This document shows positions 51,624-59,985 of a stretch of 64,000 bases of DNA, piece after piece. The stretch's first letter is position 1. The number at the start of each line of letters is the position of its first letter. Source of the stretch: Acidimicrobiales bacterium (GTDB lineage Bacteria; Actinomycetota; Acidimicrobiia; Acidimicrobiales; RAAP-2); contig JADMIJ010000001.1 of assembly GCA_015478655.1 (NCBI GenBank), positions 62,001 to 126,000 on the forward strand. The letters are read 5' to 3'. The notes below the pieces were generated by a model that searched no databases, was not told the origin of the DNA, and saw only the letters and a program-made list of their open reading frames with translations. The position numbers and the translations under genes are program-made.

Positions 51624-53479
51624 CCGGGGTGGAGATCGATGGGCCCCCGGACGTAGGAAGGACCAGCAGTCGGCGCCTGGCCGGCGCCACCGCCGGCATG
51701 GCCGTCGGCACCACCATCTCGAGGATCACCGGGGTGGGCCGCATCATCGCCCTGGCCACCGCGCTCGGTGGGGCCGGGTTCGCCGACGCCTACAACCTGG
51801 CCAACACCACCCCCAACATCATCACCGACATCGTCATCGGCGGCGTCCTGTCGGCCACCTTCGTCCCGGTGTTCGTCGACCGTCTCAGCACCCGGCGGAG
51901 CCAAGAAGCCTGGGAGGCCATCTCGGCGGTGGTCACGGTGACGATCGTCATCCTCGTGGTCACCTCGGTGGCGTTCTTCCTCTTCGCCCCCAACATCATC
52001 GACCTCTACACGATCACCAACCACCACGCCGACGTGCATCAACAGCAGCAGGTGGCCACGTTCCTCCTGCGCTGGTTCGTCCCCCAACTGGCCTGCTACG
52101 GCCTGATCGCCCTGTTCACCGCATTGCTGAACGCCCGCAACAAGTTCGCGGCGCCGATGTTCGTCCCCATCGCCAACAACGTGGTGGTGATCGCGGTCCT
52201 GCTGTGGTTCCACGCCCTGGTCCCCAATCCCAGCCTGGCCACCATCGACGCCAACCATCGCGGCCTGGTACTGCTGGGCATCGGCACCACCCTCGGGGTG
52301 GTGGTGCAGGCGGCCCTGCTGGTCCCCTCGTTGCTGCGGGCCGACCTGCACGTCCGGTTCCTGTGGCGACCGGCCCACGAGGCCATGCGCACCATCACCC
52401 GCCTGGCCGGTTGGACCTTCGGTTGGGTCGTGGCCAGCCAGGTGGCGCTGGTCATCGTCCTGGCCCTGGCCGACGGGGCCAAAGTGCCTGGGGCGGTGTC
52501 GGCCTACACCTACGCCTACACGTTCTTCCAACTCCCCTTCGGGGTGGTGGCCGTTTCGGTGATGAGTGCGGTGACCCCGTCGCTGGCGGCCCGCTGGGCG
52601 CGTCGTGACATCGTGGCCTTCCGCCACCGGATGGCCTTCGGCCTGCGGGGCATCCTGGCCATCATCATCCCCTCGGCGGTGGGCATGCTGATCCTGGCCC
52701 ACCCCCTCATCGACCTGATCCTGCTGCACGGCCCGGAGACACCGGCCGCCGCCGACTCCACCGCGGCCACCTTGGCCATGTTGTCGTTGGGCCTCCCTGG
52801 CTTCTGCACCTTCCTCTATATGGTGCGGGTCTTCCAGGCCATGCAGGACACCCGCACCGCGTTCCGTCTCTATCTGGTGGAGAACGTCATCAACATCGTC
52901 CTGGCCGTGCTGCTGGTGGGGCCGTTGGGCGTACGGGGCCTCGGCCTGTCCCTCTCGATCGCCTACTCGGTGGCCGCCCTGTTGGCGCTGTCGGTGGTCC
53001 GGCGGCGGGTGGGAGGCCTCGGCGGGGACGACCTCACCACCCCGGTGAAGCGGGTGCTGGGGGCCTCGGCGGTGATGGCGGTGGCCACGGTGTTGGCCGT
53101 CAATGTCTCGGGCGCCACCTCGGGGGTCGGACTGCTGGCCCGAGTCGTGCTGGCCCTGGTGGTCGGCGCCCTCGCCTACGGCGCCACCGCTGCGGTCCTC
53201 GGGGCCCGCCAGGATCGCCGGACCATGGGGGAACGGGCCGCCAGGGCGGCCACCGGCGCCCGATCCTCCGCTCCCCCGCCGAACGGCGACCCGAACGGGC
53301 CCGACACTCCCTCCGGGGGACCGTTCCATGACAGACTCGACGATCACTCGACCCAACCGCCGTACCGCCATCTGCGTCCGGTGAGCATCCGGCCGGAGGA
53401 CGAACCGGAACCGGGGGGCGAGACCCAGCCGGGGCACGATGAGGAGGACTTCGATGGCCCGAATACGGGTGGTAACTGA
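51620..53479 (+). CDS. murJ: lipid II flippase MurJ/MviN
   Basis: A 619-aa protein of the MOP exporter superfamily with about 14 helices. Signatures are GMAVGTTISRITGVGRIIALATALG, DAYNLANTTPNIITDIVIGGVLSATFVPVF, the helix-8 area ISYSYA-like VSAYTYAYTFFQLPFGVVAVS and MSAVTPSLAARWA. It moves lipid II across the membrane for peptidoglycan synthesis. After the last helix comes a Pro/acidic tail of about 90 residues without the mycobacterial pseudokinase domain. It overlaps degV by 26 bases. Confidence 0.93.
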   Translation: MTGVEIDGPPDVGRTSSRRLAGATAGMAVGTTISRITGVGRIIALATALGGAGFADAYNLANTTPNIITDIVIGGVLSATFVPVFVDRLSTRRSQEAWEAISAVVTVTIVILVVTSVAFFLFAPNIIDLYTITNHHADVHQQQQVATFLLRWFVPQLACYGLIALFTALLNARNKFAAPMFVPIANNVVVIAVLLWFHALVPNPSLATIDANHRGLVLLGIGTTLGVVVQAALLVPSLLRADLHVRFLWRPAHEAMRTITRLAGWTFGWVVASQVALVIVLALADGAKVPGAVSAYTYAYTFFQLPFGVVAVSVMSAVTPSLAARWARRDIVAFRHRMAFGLRGILAIIIPSAVGMLILAHPLIDLILLHGPETPAAADSTAATLAMLSLGLPGFCTFLYMVRVFQAMQDTRTAFRLYLVENVINIVLAVLLVGPLGVRGLGLSLSIAYSVAALLALSVVRRRVGGLGGDDLTTPVKRVLGASAVMAVATVLAVNVSGATSGVGLLARVVLALVVGALAYGATAAVLGARQDRRTMGERAARAATGARSSAPPPNGDPNGPDTPSGGPFHDRLDDHSTQPPYRHLRPVSIRPEDEPEPGGETQPGHDEEDFDGPNTGGN

Positions 53480-54296
53480 CAGCGCCTGTGATCTGAACGC
53501 CGACCTGGCCGCCGAACGGGGCCTGACCGTCGTTCCGCTGTCCATCCGCTTCGGCTCCGAGGAGTTCGTCGACGGATCCACGCTCTCCACGGACGACTTC
53601 TGGGCCCGGTGCGCCGCCAGCCCGGTCCTGCCCGAGACCTCGGCGCCATCCCCCGGTGCCTTTCAGGCCGCCTTCGCGGCCGCCGCCGACGACGGGTACG
53701 ACGGGGTGCTCAGCATCAGCCTGTCGGCCGGGGTGTCCGCCACCTACCAGGCCGCCGTCACCGCAGCCAAGACGGTGGAGGAACGCATCCCGGTCCGCAC
53801 CATCGATTCCCGGTCCATGACCATGGGTCAGGGGCTCATGGCCCTCGACCTGGCGGAGCTGGCGGCCGGTGGCGCCGCCCTCGACGAGTTGGCCGCCCGG
53901 GCCGAACACCTCATCCCCCGCACGCGGGTGTTCGGGTTGGTGGACACCCTCGAACATCTCGAGAAGGGTGGTCGGATCGGGGGGGCCCGGGCCCTTCTGG
54001 GCTCGCTCCTTTCGATCAAGCCGGTGGTCACCCTGGTCGACGGCGTGGTGGCCGAGGAGTCGAAGCAGCGCACCCGGAGCCGTTCGCTGCGCTACCTGGC
54101 CGACAAGGCCAAGACGGCGGCCCCACTCAGCCGACTGGCGGTGTGCAACGGCGCGGCCACCGACATCGACGAATTCCTCGAGATGATCGAGGGCGTACAG
54201 ACCCAGCACCCACTGGTGGTGGTCGACCTCGGCCCGGTGGTCGGCACCCACACGGGCCCGGGCACCATCGGCGTGTGCATGGTGGCGCCGGACTGA
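53454..54296 (+). CDS. DegV-family fatty acid-binding protein
   Basis: A 280-aa protein starting at ATG 53454 after GAGGAGGA. It has VVTDSACDLNADLAAERGLTVVPLSIRFG, ETSAPSPGAFQAAF and SLSAGVSATYQAA (phosphoryl-contact serines), IDSRSMTMGQGL and LIPRTRVFGLVDTLEHLEKGGRIGGARALLGSLLSIKPVV. DegV/FakB proteins carry a fatty acid for the FakA kinase. No fakA is seen here. Confidence 0.9.
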   Translation: MARIRVVTDSACDLNADLAAERGLTVVPLSIRFGSEEFVDGSTLSTDDFWARCAASPVLPETSAPSPGAFQAAFAAAADDGYDGVLSISLSAGVSATYQAAVTAAKTVEERIPVRTIDSRSMTMGQGLMALDLAELAAGGAALDELAARAEHLIPRTRVFGLVDTLEHLEKGGRIGGARALLGSLLSIKPVVTLVDGVVAEESKQRTRSRSLRYLADKAKTAAPLSRLAVCNGAATDIDEFLEMIEGVQTQHPLVVVDLGPVVGTHTGPGTIGVCMVAPD

Positions 54297-54375
54297 CACC
54301 CGACGGCCAAGCCGCCGGGTGCATCGTCGCAGGTGCACCGGCAGGACATGGGGTCCGCCGGACTATCCTCGCAGC

Positions 54376-54732
54376 ATGGATCCGAAGCCCGAATCTCCTG
54401 CTTCACGCCTTCCCGGCTCGAGTGCCCTCGGCGATCTGCCCACTCGCGGCGCCGATCTGATCGACACGCTGGTCGCCCTCCTGCGGGACAAGGCGGTCCG
54501 CCCGCTGACGCTGGCCACCCGGGCGGTGGTGTTCGGGATCATCATCTTCGCCGCCAGCGTGGTGACGGTGACCCTGCTGTCGATCACCCTCATCCGGCTC
54601 CTCACCGTCTATGTGTTCAACGGCCGAGTGTGGCTGTCGGACCTGGTGGTGGGGGCGGTCTTCGTCATCGCCGGCATCGTGGCCTGGAGCCAGCGGTCCG
54701 AACCCGCCGCCTCCTCCGAGGGTGCGGCATGA
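54376..54732 (+). CDS. small membrane protein conserved before trxB
   Basis: A 118-aa product with two helices (about 49-73, [26 protein letters not shown], and 86-105, [15 protein letters not shown]). TATCCT lies 6 bases before the ATG, so the transcript is probably leaderless. Its stop overlaps trxB's ATG by 4 bases. I do not recognise a family; coupling to trxB suggests a link with redox or envelope stress. Confidence 0.65.
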   Translation: MDPKPESPASRLPGSSALGDLPTRGADLIDTLVALLRDKAVRPLTLATRAVVFGIIIFAASVVTVTLLSITLIRLLTVYVFNGRVWLSDLVVGAVFVIAGIVAWSQRSEPAASSEGAA

Positions 54733-55694
54733 CCGAGTCCCGGCAGGTGGTGATCATCGGATCGGGGCCCGCCGGCCTGACCGCTGCCATCTACGCGGCT
54801 CGAGCCCAGCTGGCCCCGTTGGTCATCGAGGGCGAGCCGTCGTCGACCAGCGACCAACCGGGCGGGCAGCTGATGCTGACCACCGACGTGGAGAACTACC
54901 CGGGGTTCGTCAGCGGCATCATGGGGCCCGAGCTGATGTCCGCCTTCAGGGAGCAGGCCGCTCGATTCGGGGCCGACTACGTCACGGCCAAGGCGTCGCG
55001 GGTGGACCTGTCCCGGCGGCCCTTCAGCGTGTGGGTGGGCGACCCCGACGCCGAAGAGCCGACCTATTCCGCCGAGTCGTTGATCATCTCCACCGGGGCG
55101 CAGTCGCTCATGCTCAATGTCCCCAACGAGGAACGTCTGGTCGGATACGGGGTGTCCACCTGTGCGACGTGCGACGGATTCTTCTTCCGCCAGCGCGACA
55201 TCGCCGTGGTGGGGGGTGGCGACTCCGCCCTCGAAGAGGCCTTGTTCCTCACCCGGTTCGCGGACAAGGTCACCGTCATCCACCGACGCGGCGAGCTACG
55301 GGCCTCCAAGGTGATGCAGCAACGGGCGTTCAAGAATGACAAGATCGAATTCCTGTGGAACACCTCGGTAGTCGACGTGCTCGGCGACACCACCGTCAGC
55401 GGGCTGCGGGTCCGGGACAATCAGAGCGAGGAGGAGTCCGACCTCAAAGTGGCCGGGCTCTTCGTGGCCATCGGCCACGAGCCCAACACCTCGCTATTCA
55501 AGGGCCAGCTCGAGATGGAGGAGAACGGGTACCTCCGCACGTTCGACGGGACGCGGACCAACGTCGACGGTGTGTTCGCCTGCGGTGATGTGCAGGACCA
55601 CCGCTACCGCCAGGCCGTCACCGCGGCCGGCTCCGGTTGCATGGCCGCCCTCGATGCCGAGCGCTGGCTGGAGGACCAGGCGGCGGCCCGATGA
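54729..55694 (+). CDS. trxB: thioredoxin reductase
   Basis: A 321-aa flavoenzyme that uses NADPH to reduce thioredoxin. The FAD site is [20 protein letters not shown], the redox pair is STCATCDG, the NADPH site is [17 protein letters not shown] and the second FAD site is [23 protein letters not shown]. It lies 208 bases upstream of trxA, which has its own stress promoter. Confidence 0.96.
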   Translation: MTESRQVVIIGSGPAGLTAAIYAARAQLAPLVIEGEPSSTSDQPGGQLMLTTDVENYPGFVSGIMGPELMSAFREQAARFGADYVTAKASRVDLSRRPFSVWVGDPDAEEPTYSAESLIISTGAQSLMLNVPNEERLVGYGVSTCATCDGFFFRQRDIAVVGGGDSALEEALFLTRFADKVTVIHRRGELRASKVMQQRAFKNDKIEFLWNTSVVDVLGDTTVSGLRVRDNQSEEESDLKVAGLFVAIGHEPNTSLFKGQLEMEENGYLRTFDGTRTNVDGVFACGDVQDHRYRQAVTAAGSGCMAALDAERWLEDQAAAR

Positions 55695-55809
55695 GCAGTC
55701 CCTCGGGGCCGAGGATCCGGGGCGCCCGATCCCGCCCGATCACCAGCGTGCAGAGGGTGGGCCTCCCCAACCGGGGACGGACGATGTGACCATGCCACCA
55801 CCGCCGACG

Positions 55810-55835
55810 GGAATGCGCACGACCCCGCGGGGGTT
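55810..55835 (+). promoter_or_regulatory. sigma-R/sigma-H-type promoter of trxA
   Basis: GGAAT (55810-55814) and GTT (55833-55835) are separated by exactly 18 bases, which is the GGAAT-N18-GTT consensus of the thiol-oxidative stress sigma factors SigR (Streptomyces) and SigH (Mycobacterium). The transcript would have a leader of about 60 bases before trxA, a classic target of these sigma factors. Confidence 0.7.
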
Positions 55836-55902
55836 GACCTAGCGTGTCCCAGTCAGGGACCTCGAGGCAGGGCCCGCAGACCGGGCAGGAGGAACAGCCG
55901 TC

Positions 55903-56232
55903 ATGAGTGAGAAGATCACAAACCTGAGCGACGCTAGCTTTGACGAACATGTCAAGTCGTCGGACGTTCCGGTGCTGGTGGACTTCTGGGCGGAGTGGTG
56001 CGGCCCGTGCAAGATGATCGCCCCGGTGCTCGAGGAGATCGCATCCGAGCAGGCAGGCAAGCTCGGGATCGCCAAGCTCAACATCGACGACAACCTCGAC
56101 ATCACGAGACGGTTCGACGTCATGAGCATTCCGACCCTGATCCTGTTCAAGGACGGCGAGCCGGCAGCCCGGATCGTCGGAGCCAAGGGCAAGGGCCAAC
56201 TGCTCCAGGAGCTTTCGGCCCACCTCTCGTAG
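55903..56232 (+). CDS. trxA: thioredoxin
   Basis: A 109-aa thioredoxin with active site WAEWCGPCKMIAP, cis-proline in SIPTLILF and C-terminal GAKGKGQLLQEL. It reduces protein disulfides with electrons from TrxB. AGGAGG lies ahead of ATG 55903, and the sigma-R-type promoter suggests induction by thiol stress. Confidence 0.96.
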   Translation: MSEKITNLSDASFDEHVKSSDVPVLVDFWAEWCGPCKMIAPVLEEIASEQAGKLGIAKLNIDDNLDITRRFDVMSIPTLILFKDGEPAARIVGAKGKGQLLQELSAHLS

Positions 56233-56290
56233 GGAGGGCCCTCCTTCGTCGGGCTCCGCTGCGCTGGTCACCGGGGGTCCCCCGGGCCGC

Positions 56291-57289
56291 ATGCCCGGTG
56301 TGAGCCCGGACCAGGGGATCCGGCTCGATGTCGGCGACTCCGGACCGGCCACCGCCGACGTCCAGCGGCGCCTCCGACAGCTCGGGTTCTCGACCGGCAT
56401 CGACCCGGAAGGCTCCTACCAGGTCGGGACCAGGGCCGCCGTCCAAGCGTTCCAGCACCGGCGGGGGCTGCGTGTCGACGGGGTGTGCGGCGTCCAGACG
56501 TGGTCCGCCCTGGTCGAGGCGGGGCGAAGGCTCGGTGATCGCTTCCTCTACCGCCGGACCCCGATGCTCCGGGGCGACGATGTGGCTGAACTGCAGCAGC
56601 GGCTCAGCGCCCTCGGTTTCGACACCGGGCGGGTGGACGGCATCTTCGGCGACCTGACGTCAGCCGCGCTGGGGGAGTTCCAGCGAAACGTGGGGCTGCC
56701 CGTCGACGGGATCGCCGGGGCCTCGACGGCTTCCGAGCTCCTTCGCTTCGGAACCCGTCACGACGACACCGAGTTGGTCACCTCGGTGCGGGACCGGGAG
56801 CGGCTCCGCCAGTCACCACGGACGCTGGCCGAGCAGCGGGTGGCCATCGGGGAGGAGGGCGGGCTCGACGCCACCGTGGCCGCGCTGCGACGCCTGCTGG
56901 TCGCTCACGGGGCCGTGGTGACGACCCACCACCACCCCGACGGGTCCATCCAGGCCTCGGAGGCCAACGCCGCCGGGGCCGAGGTGTACATCGGACTGCG
57001 CCTCGACGCCGGGCCGCGCCACTGCTCGACGGCCTACTACGCCGGCTACCGGTACTCCTCCCCGGGGGGCCGGCGCCTCGCCGAGCTCCTCCAGGACAGG
57101 ATGTGCGCCTCCCTCGACCTCCCCGACGGCGGGAGCCGGGGCATGGCGTTGCCGCTCCTCCGGGAGACCCGCATGCCCGCGGTCATCTGCCAGGTCAGCC
57201 CGGCCACGGTCGTGGTGGAGCAGTCGCCGGTGATCGCCCGGGCCGTCGTCGACGCTCTGGCCGAATGGGCGGGGACCCCCTGGGACTAG
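56291..57289 (+). CDS. cwlM: CwlM-like protein: peptidoglycan-binding repeats with inactive amidase fold
   Basis: A 332-aa protein without a signal peptide. Two PG_binding_1 domains (about 12-72, GDSGPATADVQRRLRQLGF, and 88-150, GDDVAELQQRLSALGF) precede an Amidase_3 fold (about 182-330). In the amidase part the zinc and catalytic residues are lost: DPGHGG has become IGEEGG, the SIHxN histidine is GLRLDA and the final glutamate is Gln in VICQVSP. In M. tuberculosis CwlM acts in the cytoplasm as a PknB-controlled activator of MurA, and lost catalysis fits that role. Position after trxA is conserved (Rv3913-Rv3915). Confidence 0.85.
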   Translation: MPGVSPDQGIRLDVGDSGPATADVQRRLRQLGFSTGIDPEGSYQVGTRAAVQAFQHRRGLRVDGVCGVQTWSALVEAGRRLGDRFLYRRTPMLRGDDVAELQQRLSALGFDTGRVDGIFGDLTSAALGEFQRNVGLPVDGIAGASTASELLRFGTRHDDTELVTSVRDRERLRQSPRTLAEQRVAIGEEGGLDATVAALRRLLVAHGAVVTTHHHPDGSIQASEANAAGAEVYIGLRLDAGPRHCSTAYYAGYRYSSPGGRRLAELLQDRMCASLDLPDGGSRGMALPLLRETRMPAVICQVSPATVVVEQSPVIARAVVDALAEWAGTPWD

Positions 57290-57335
57290 ATTCCACTCCC
57301 CCACCGTCAACCTCTACCTGATTCCCGGGTCTGGA

Positions 57336-57372
57336 CGTAATCCACAACGTCATGCACAGGTTGTGGATTACG
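57336..57372. repeat. 13-bp perfect inverted repeat with DnaA-box-like arms
   Basis: CGTAATCCACAAC (57336-57348) and GTTGTGGATTACG (57360-57372) pair fully around 11 bases. Each arm contains TTGTGGATTA or its complement, one base from a consensus DnaA box. It lies between the convergent cwlM and parB genes, so a bidirectional terminator is the other reading. Confidence 0.6.
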
Positions 57373-57469
57373 CTCTACCGAGGGTTCAGGGATCGAATAC
57401 CACTGAGAGTGACTCAAATACCCCAATAATAGGGTTATGTTAGGTCTCGGTCACTATACGTGGTTGTCC

Positions 57470-58408
57470 TCAGACCGTCCGCACTTCAGTTCTGCCCACC
57501 ATCAACTTGTAGATCCGCTCGAGGTCCTCAAGCGTGGCGAACTCGACCACCACCTTGCCGCGCTTGGACGTGAGGTCCACCTTGACCCGTGTATTGAGGT
57601 GTCCGGACAACAGCTCCTCCAATTCCAGGATGCCGGGCGGAGGCAGGCGCCGCTCAGCAGCCGAGCCCGAACCGGCCCCGTTGGCTCCCCTCGAAGCCGG
57701 GTCTGCTCCCCCGTCCGCCCCCATCTCGCCCTCCAAGGCATGGGCGCGCATCAACTCTTCGACGGCCCGCACGGTCAGCCCGTCGGCAACGATGGACTTG
57801 GCCAGCACCTCTTGATAGCCGCGGTCCGGGGTCCCGAGCAGTGCCCGAGCATGACCGGGCGTGATCTGCCCTTCTGCCAGGAGACGCTGGACGCCGGCGG
57901 GCAACTGCAGCAGCCGGAGGGTGTTGGTCACCGAGGTCCGGCTCTTGCCCACCCGGGTCGCCACCTGGTCGTGGGTGTGTCCGAACTCCTCGATCAACTG
58001 CTGATAGGCGGCTGCCTCCTCCAGGGCATTGAGGTCCTGCCGGTGAAGATTCTCGACAAGGGCCTGCTCGAGGCTCTCGGTCTCGCTCGAGGTCTGCACC
58101 AGCACGGGGATGGTCTGGAGCCCCGCCCGCCGGGCCGCCCGCCAGCGACGTTCGCCGGCGATCAACTCGAAATCGTCGGCCGCCTCGCTCCCGATCTGGC
58201 GAACGAGAACAGGTTGCAGTATCCCGAGCTCCTTGATCGAGGCAGCCAGCGAGGACATCGTCTCGTCATCGAAGTTGACCCGCGGTTGGCGCGGGTTGGG
58301 CTTGATGCTCCCGATCGGAACCTCCCGCAAGGCCGACGATCGGTCGCCGACCACCTCGTTGGGAATGAGGGCACTCAGTCCCTTCCCCAGCCCGCTACGA
58401 CGTGCCAC
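57470..58408 (-). CDS. parB: chromosome partitioning protein ParB
   Basis: A 312-aa CTP-dependent clamp that loads at parS. The N-domain has IKPNPRQPRVNFDDETMSSLAASIKELGILQPV and the CTP-binding ELIAGERRWRAARRAG; then VENLHRQDLNALEEA, the helix-turn-helix THDQVATRVGKSRTSVTNTLRLLQLP and LSGHLNTRVKV at the dimerisation end. It overlaps parA by 14 bases. Two parS sites lie close by. Confidence 0.96.
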   Translation of the reverse strand: MARRSGLGKGLSALIPNEVVGDRSSALREVPIGSIKPNPRQPRVNFDDETMSSLAASIKELGILQPVLVRQIGSEAADDFELIAGERRWRAARRAGLQTIPVLVQTSSETESLEQALVENLHRQDLNALEEAAAYQQLIEEFGHTHDQVATRVGKSRTSVTNTLRLLQLPAGVQRLLAEGQITPGHARALLGTPDRGYQEVLAKSIVADGLTVRAVEELMRAHALEGEMGADGGADPASRGANGAGSGSAAERRLPPPGILELEELLSGHLNTRVKVDLTSKRGKVVVEFATLEDLERIYKLMVGRTEVRTV

Positions 58409-59891
58409 CGCTGACCTCCTTGGCTAGTTCCCGATAGGCGATGGCCCCGCGCGACACAGGATCGAAAGCAGTGATTGGTTGACCGAACGAGGGTGCCTCG
58501 GACAGCCTCACCGTCCGCGGGATCACGTTCCGGCACACCTTGGACCCGAAGTGCAGCCGAACCTCTTCCGCCACCTGATCGGACAACTTGGTGCGAGCGT
58601 CGTACATGGTGAGCACGATGGTCGAGATATCCAGGTTGGGATTGAGGTTGGACGCCACCAGATGCACGTTGCGCATCAGTTGGCTCAGACCTTCGAGGGC
58701 GTAGTACTCGCACTGGATCGGCACCAGTACCTCGTCGGCAGCAGCCAACGCGTTAACAGTGATCAGGCCCAGGGACGGGGGACAGTCGATCAGCACGTAG
58801 TCGAAGTCCTCCAGAACCGACTCGATGGACTTCTTGAGCTTCAACTCTCGACTGAAGGCAGGCACCAGTTCGATTTCCGCTCCGGCCAAGGCAATGGTGG
58901 CCGGAGCCACGAACAGGTTCTTCATGCTGGTGGGCTCGACGCAGTCCTCCAGGGAGGAGTCCCGCATCAACACGTCATACATCGAGAGCTCGAAGTTTCG
59001 GGCATCGATACCCAGACCGGTGGTGGCATTTCCCTGTGGGTCCAGATCGATGACCAGGACTCGGAATCCGAGCTCGGCCAGGGCGGCGCCGAGGTTCACC
59101 GAGGTGGTGGTCTTGCCCACACCGCCCTTCTGATTGGCCACGGCCATCACACGGGGCAGGGCGTTGCCCGAGGCAGCCTGGGGCTCCAGGTCGGGCTCAT
59201 CCGATTGACTGTTGGGTGCCGGGTCATCGGATTGCGCCTGCTTGATCGGAACGGACAGGGCGTCGGCCGGCTGAGAGTCCACGGGCTGCGCCACCTCGAG
59301 CGGCTCGCTGACCGAATCGACGTGCTCCACCACCGCCGGAGCGGGTCGGGAACCCTCGACCTCTGACCGTTCCCGTTCACTGGTCGGACGCCCCTCGGCT
59401 GTTGGCGGCAGCACGTTGTCCAGCTCGGCGTGGGCGGTGGCCACATCGGAAATCGTCTCCCGGAACCGCCGGGTAGGCGACTGGACGGCCGGCGCAGCGG
59501 GTGGCTCTGTGTTCGCGGCCGGCTCCGTGTCGCCAGGACCGTCAGGATCAGGCGAGTCAGACGGGGGAGGGCCGATCAGCGTAACCGCCCCGCGCTCACT
59601 CGGATCGGCCGAGCCGGGATCCTCAACATCCTGGGGCAAGGACCTATTACGACCTCGACGACGGCCGCGCACTATCGTCTCATCAAGTCGGCAGGCTTCA
59701 AGGCCTTCATCCTCCCCTGCTGTGAGATCCAGGTCAAGCCTTTCAAGGAATGTTTCACGTGAAACCCTCTGCCTTCTCGCTACCGTGGGTACGACTCGGT
59801 CTCTCCACGCCGCATCGTCCGCCTGCACCGGCCCAGCGGGTCCCGAACCAACGGCCGTTGCCCGTCCGTACACGAGCAGTCCGAGTCCCAC
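58395..59891 (-). CDS. parA: chromosome partitioning ATPase ParA with long N-terminal extension
   Basis: A 498-aa protein. From about residue 246 it is a standard ParA: VMAVANQKGGVGKTTTSVNL (deviant Walker A), VLVIDLDPQGNATTGLG, DYVLIDCPPSLGLITVNALAA and RNVIPRTVRLSEAPSFG. The preceding 245 residues are acidic and Pro-rich without known domain, about three times the mycobacterial extension. VSRET in this region is encoded by a parS site, as in mycobacteria. The start is taken as GTG 59891, 10 bases after GAGGAGG; the frame stays open to 60050 but overlaps rsmG. Confidence 0.9.
   Translation of the reverse strand: MGLGLLVYGRATAVGSGPAGPVQADDAAWRDRVVPTVARRQRVSRETFLERLDLDLTAGEDEGLEACRLDETIVRGRRRGRNRSLPQDVEDPGSADPSERGAVTLIGPPPSDSPDPDGPGDTEPAANTEPPAAPAVQSPTRRFRETISDVATAHAELDNVLPPTAEGRPTSERERSEVEGSRPAPAVVEHVDSVSEPLEVAQPVDSQPADALSVPIKQAQSDDPAPNSQSDEPDLEPQAASGNALPRVMAVANQKGGVGKTTTSVNLGAALAELGFRVLVIDLDPQGNATTGLGIDARNFELSMYDVLMRDSSLEDCVEPTSMKNLFVAPATIALAGAEIELVPAFSRELKLKKSIESVLEDFDYVLIDCPPSLGLITVNALAAADEVLVPIQCEYYALEGLSQLMRNVHLVASNLNPNLDISTIVLTMYDARTKLSDQVAEEVRLHFGSKVCRNVIPRTVRLSEAPSFGQPITAFDPVSRGAIAYRELAKEVSGGTS
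59751..59766. other. parS site inside parA
   Basis: TGTTTCACGTGAAACC matches the 16-bp consensus TGTTTCACGTGAAACA at 15 positions. It lies in the coding part for the ParA N-terminal extension (VSRET). ParB nucleates here. Confidence 0.92.
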
Positions 59892-59913
59892 CGATGCCTC
59901 ACCTCCTCTTGGA

Positions 59914-59929
59914 CGTTTCACGTGAAACA
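59914..59929. other. parS site between rsmG and parA
   Basis: CGTTTCACGTGAAACA matches the parS consensus at 15 of 16 positions. It lies between the rsmG stop and the parA ribosome-binding site, 148 bases from the intragenic copy (outer ends 179 bases apart), so ParB binding may also affect parA expression. Confidence 0.92.
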
Positions 59930-59985
59930 CCCGGGCCGCTTCAGGGAAGTTCCCGGCTGACGACCAGCCGCCCGATGAGCAGCGG

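Noticed and set aside
51314-53590. Very long minus-strand open frame opposite murJ
   Set aside because: It is a GC-rich shadow: low-complexity Gly/Arg/His protein without domains, while the plus strand encodes an unmistakable MurJ.
55695-55902. Searched for a tRNA or small gene between trxB and trxA
   Set aside because: No cloverleaf or coding signal; the stretch is explained by the sigma-R-type promoter and leader.
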